This document shows, in pieces, positions 6,672 to 9,105 of a stretch of 9,105 nt of DNA. This DNA comes from Flavobacteriales bacterium. GTDB taxonomy: Bacteria > Bacteroidota > Bacteroidia > Flavobacteriales_E > Vicingaceae. The stretch spans positions 1 through 9,105 of the forward strand of contig DNDT01000266.1 of NCBI GenBank assembly GCA_003487525.1, read 5' to 3'. Position 1 is the first letter of the stretch, and each line of letters starts with the position of its first letter. The position numbers were made by a program, and so were the translations under genes. The notes under the pieces were generated by a model. That model saw only the letters and a program-made list of their open reading frames with translations, was not told where the DNA came from and made no database searches.

Positions 6672-7891
6672 AGGTTGAGGTAAGTCCACCTGTAAACTTC
6701 ATTGACTCAACCATTCAATTACCGGTTTCAAAAAGTGTGTTCAACCGGTATTTGGCCTTGTCATATTTAGCCGGTGCTCCGATTCCGGATGTTTCATCGG
6801 ATTACCCGAATGATGTCCGCTTAATGCACTCGCTTCTTCAGTTTTCTGGAGAGAAGCTAACAGCCCGGGATGCAGGTACGGTCATGCGGTTCGGATTGGC
6901 TATTTGTTCTGTAACCAAAGGTGTTCGAATCCTTAAGGGGAGTGAACGAATGCACATGCGTCCGATTTCGCTCCTGGTGGATGCACTCAGACAATTGGGT
7001 GCAGACATCGAATACATTGAAAAAGAAAATTATCCGCCTCTGAGAATTAGCGGCCGGAAACTGTCCGGAGGAAGAGTAGAAATTGATGCATCGGTTAGCA
7101 GCCAGTTCATTTCGGCGCTTTTGATGATTGCACCGACCTGCGAAAATACCGTGGAACTTTTTCTTTCGGGGACATCGGTCTCCTCGCCTTACATAGACAT
7201 GACACGTTCTATGATGGAGCGTTTCAATGTTACTTGTCGTCAGGACGGAAACGTATTTAAAATCGAGCCTCAGACGTACACTTTTCATGAGTTATCATCT
7301 GTGCTCGATTGGAGTGCGGCTTCTTTTTTCTACGAATTCCTTGCCTTAAGCGAGAAAGGAGGATTGTTTTTCCCCGGGTTGTTTAGAACCGGTCTTCAGG
7401 GAGATGAGCAGGTTTCTAAATTATTTGAGCCTTTGGGTATAGAGACCGTTGAAACCAACGGTGGAATGAGGATTGTTAAAAGGAATGGAGTTTCAAAGAA
7501 GGTAAACGCTGACTTCATCAGGGTCCCGGATCTTGTTCAACCGTTTGTATGTACCTGCTTTGGAATGGACCTCGAACTTCATTTAACTGGATTGCACAAT
7601 CTGCATCTCAAGGAGAGCGATCGATTGCAGGCAATGATCTCAAATCTCGAAAAACTCGGAGCAGAGCTTTCGTTTAACGGATCGAACGGGATGCTGAAAA
7701 ATTCAAAAAATCAACTGGTTACAAATGAGCTGGATGCATTTGACGATCACCGAATGGCCATGAGTCTGGCACCTCTATGTCTAAAATTCGGAAAACTAAA
7801 AATTGACGGAGCACAATCAATTTCAAAATCATTTCCAAACTTTTGGAATGAACTAAAAACGCTCGGATTCCGTATAGTTGAAATTAGTTAA
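6668..7891 (+). CDS. aroA: 3-phosphoshikimate 1-carboxyvinyltransferase (EPSP synthase), 407 aa
   Basis: Sixth step of the shikimate pathway: transfers the enolpyruvyl group of PEP to shikimate-3-phosphate. Substrate-binding and catalytic positions are recognisable: K22, S23 and R27 in LPVSKSVFNR; D49; AGTVMR (69-74); ERMHMRP (93-99); SSQ (144-146); PYIDMT (174-179); LQGD (243-246); catalytic D288 in VPDLVQP; K315, E316 and R319 in LKESDRL; D360 and R362 in DDHRMAM; and K387 in SKSFPNF. The protein is about 20 residues shorter than the E. coli enzyme. Much of the difference falls before the AGT loop, as I expect for the Bacteroidota form. The start is a GTG inside the aroB stop (GTGA), which puts K22, S23, R27 and D49 at the same numbers as in E. 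coli. Val20 and Val72 stand where Gly and Ala are usual. Active-site completeness argues for a functional enzyme. Confidence 0.95.
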   Translation: MKVEVSPPVNFIDSTIQLPVSKSVFNRYLALSYLAGAPIPDVSSDYPNDVRLMHSLLQFSGEKLTARDAGTVMRFGLAICSVTKGVRILKGSERMHMRPISLLVDALRQLGADIEYIEKENYPPLRISGRKLSGGRVEIDASVSSQFISALLMIAPTCENTVELFLSGTSVSSPYIDMTRSMMERFNVTCRQDGNVFKIEPQTYTFHELSSVLDWSAASFFYEFLALSEKGGLFFPGLFRTGLQGDEQVSKLFEPLGIETVETNGGMRIVKRNGVSKKVNADFIRVPDLVQPFVCTCFGMDLELHLTGLHNLHLKESDRLQAMISNLEKLGAELSFNGSNGMLKNSKNQLVTNELDAFDDHRMAMSLAPLCLKFGKLKIDGAQSISKSFPNFWNELKTLGFRIVEIS

Positions 7892-7896
7892 GTTTG
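7889..7896 (+). promoter_or_regulatory. Putative -7 box overlapping the aroA stop codon
   Basis: TAAGTTTG matches TAnnTTTG, and its first three bases are the TAA stop of aroA. It ends 28 bases before the ATG of the small GldM-C-like gene, giving a predicted leader of about 20 nt. No -33 TTG at normal spacing is seen, so the downstream gene may instead be read through from the aroBA promoter. Confidence 0.35.
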
Positions 7897-7924
7897 TTTA
7901 AGCCAATCGTTAAAACCACAAATC

Positions 7925-8311
7925 ATGAAAATAATCAGCATTTTAATCACTGCACTTGTTCTGTCTACCACTGTTTTTTCCCAGTCCGATGACCTCCCGA
8001 TCGATGAAAGTCTGATTGTAAAATTGGCCAAGGTTGCCTCTGGTGGCTACCTGTCGAAAATGGACTTAAAAAATGCCAGTACCCTCACAGTGAATGAAAA
8101 AGAGGCTGTAATCGTAAGTTTTTATTATCGATGCGACAAGACAGGTTACGAGGCAAATATGTTTAATCAGGGACCACAGTTGAGTCAGGAAATACTCAAC
8201 CATCTGAACTCATTGAAAATAGGCAGTAAGGTCACGTTTGACAACATTAAAATCGAAAATGCCAGTGGAGAAGTTTTGGCAAAACCCCTGCTTCTGACAA
8301 TCAAAAGCTAG
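7925..8311 (+). CDS. Small exported protein resembling the GldM C-terminal domain, 128 aa
   Basis: Residues 1-20 form a signal peptide (Lys2, hydrophobic ISILITALVL, then TVFSQ), so the mature protein of about 108 residues is exported. The rest reads like one copy of the beta-rich C-terminal domain of GldM, the periplasmic shaft protein of the T9SS/gliding motor. It has GGYLSKMDLKNAS (40-52) like the GG-x-(I/L)-S-K opening, a central strand AVIVSFYYRC (61-70), then LSQEILNHLNSLKIGSKVTFDNIKI (86-110) and a final strand PLLLTIKS (121-128). The order matches what I remember of that domain, but full-length GldM also has an N-terminal membrane helix and helical domains that are absent here. The role is unknown; a periplasmic or lipid-free secreted accessory is possible. 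The start is the only ATG that preserves the signal peptide. It follows aroA by 33 bp and converges on the next gene with 1 bp between stops. Confidence 0.85.
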   Translation: MKIISILITALVLSTTVFSQSDDLPIDESLIVKLAKVASGGYLSKMDLKNASTLTVNEKEAVIVSFYYRCDKTGYEANMFNQGPQLSQEILNHLNSLKIGSKVTFDNIKIENASGEVLAKPLLLTIKS

Positions 8312-8322
8312 ATTATTTAGCT
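8306..8322. terminator. Weak hairpin at the convergent stop junction
   Basis: AGCTA (8306-8310) and TAGCT (8318-8322) can pair around a 7-base loop exactly over the two stop codons of the converging genes. On the minus strand four T residues follow. The stem is only five base pairs and A/T-rich, so it could be a weak bidirectional terminator or chance. Confidence 0.15.
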
Positions 8323-9105
8323 GATTTCTCGAGGTCCAGTTGTTCCTGAGCTTTTTTAACCTTGTCAGGAATAAAAAGCAAGTAAGTCAGACCCGCGTTG
8401 AGGGTCGGAATGTACCCGTAGTCAATAAAAAACTGATCAACTTCCTTCACCCTGGTGTTAAAATCCAGGCGTTCGGATAAATCGCTGGTCGGGTCAAGAT
8501 TGACAATTTCATTTACCAGACTAACATCGTAGTTAGTTGTTGTTCTGGCATTAAGATTCATGGAATATGCCAGTTCCAGTCTGAACTCAAATCTCGGATT
8601 TTTGAAAAAGAATCGACGTCCTACTTTAAGGCCTCCCTGCAACAACTTTGTTTGAAGGGAAATTTCGTCATTCAGATTCACAAAAGGACCAAATATGCCT
8701 AAGGCGATGTCCAATTGTTGCTTTTCTTCGGGGGTCATCTCTTGTTGAAGCAGGTCTGAATTAAGAATGTATCTGTATGACCCTGAAGCATTAAGCTGAA
8801 TTTGCTGAATAAATAATCCTGCGTACCAGTTTTTGAAATTATAATTTGCCCCGGTACCGATAACCCAGCCTCCGTCGGTCGTTTCCTGCAGAAATTCTTT
8901 TCTTGCCTTATGTTTGGACGGTACCCGAATAACATCGTACAATTCATTGTTCCAGGGGGACGTGATAATTCCACCGCTTAAGTCAAACGAGAAATGCTTC
9001 CCTTGCTGATAGTTCAACCCGATCAAGTATTGCATGGGAATGTCGATACCGACTTTCGCACGCAAAAATTGTGCCTTTCCTTCAATATGAGTGAGGATGG
9101 CAAAC
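8313..9105 (-). CDS. Outer-membrane beta-barrel-like protein, N-terminus cut by window edge
   Basis: The frame stays open to the right edge. The 13 codons between the TTG at 9063-9065 and the edge read FAILTHIEGKAQF, which looks like the end of a signal peptide with cleavage before or after the Gln of KAQ, so probably only a few residues are missing. The mature part (about 250 residues) shows repeated amphipathic strands ending in aromatics: YLIGLNYQQGKHFSFDLSGG, then WVIGTGANYNFKNWYAGLFI, FEFRLELAYSMNLN, and a last strand TLNAGLTYLLF. This suggests a barrel in the outer membrane, similar in style to small porin-like Bacteroidota proteins. A charged tail of about 19 residues (from IPDKVKKAQ to LEKSAK) follows the last strand, which is unusual because barrels normally end in the aromatic strand. 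No specific family or substrate can be named. Confidence 0.75.
   Translation of the reverse strand, partial: FAILTHIEGKAQFLRAKVGIDIPMQYLIGLNYQQGKHFSFDLSGGIITSPWNNELYDVIRVPSKHKARKEFLQETTDGGWVIGTGANYNFKNWYAGLFIQQIQLNASGSYRYILNSDLLQQEMTPEEKQQLDIALGIFGPFVNLNDEISLQTKLLQGGLKVGRRFFFKNPRFEFRLELAYSMNLNARTTTNYDVSLVNEIVNLDPTSDLSERLDFNTRVKEVDQFFIDYGYIPTLNAGLTYLLFIPDKVKKAQEQLDLEKSAK

Noticed and set aside
6857..7288. 143-codon minus-strand open frame inside aroA
   Set aside because: It is antisense to conserved EPSP synthase motifs, and its Arg/His/Cys-rich composition is typical of a shadow frame.
1..9105. Possible defence, mobile-element or biosynthetic system across the window
   Set aside because: No repeats, transposase, integrase, nuclease, toxin-antitoxin pair, CRISPR array or carrier-protein genes are visible. 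The identified genes are metabolic or envelope-related and face different directions.

Overview
The window looks like a chromosomal segment of a Bacteroidota bacterium, most likely Flavobacteriales-like. The evidence is a secreted peptidase carrying a type IX secretion (T9SS) C-terminal sorting domain, a small secreted protein resembling the C-terminal domain of the T9SS/gliding protein GldM, and an N-terminal sequence typical of a Bacteroidota TPR-like family. No Shine-Dalgarno sequences precede the starts, and -7 boxes of the Bacteroidota type (TAnnTTTG) sit just upstream of several genes. The family assignments come from reading the proteins, not from database searches.

Layout: (1) 1-309 (+) is the 3' end of a gene entering from the left edge, encoding a beta-rich C-terminal domain of unknown function. 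(2) 323-1828 (-) encodes a 501-residue cytoplasmic alpha-helical, TPR-like protein of unknown function. A 176-bp divergent promoter region separates it from (3) 2005-4344 (+), an exported M1-family zinc aminopeptidase with a T9SS sorting domain. (4) 4341-5507 (-) is a monofunctional proline dehydrogenase whose stop codon interlocks with that of the peptidase in one TTAA. A 90-bp divergent region follows, and then (5) 5598-6671 (+) aroB and (6) 6668-7891 (+) aroA, overlapping by four bases. These two form a shikimate-pathway operon catalysing steps 2 and 6 of the route to chorismate. (7) 7925-8311 (+) is a small exported GldM-C-like protein. (8) 8313 to the right edge (-) is an outer-membrane beta-barrel-like protein whose N-terminus is cut off by the window.

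The segment is very dense. The only non-coding stretches are two divergent promoter regions (176 and 90 bp), a 33-bp gap after aroA, and convergent junctions of 13, -4 and 1 bp. No stretch without a gene exceeds 300 bp. I see no tRNA, rRNA, CRISPR array, insertion sequence, integrase, attachment site or convincing terminator.

The genes do not form one obvious system: they are housekeeping metabolism (proline catabolism, chorismate synthesis) mixed with envelope and secreted proteins. I found no convincing evidence of a novel multi-gene system. The items most worth a second look are the stand-alone GldM-C-like protein, the near-leaderless aroB promoter, the unusual active-site-loop residues of AroA, and the uncharacterised TPR-like family.
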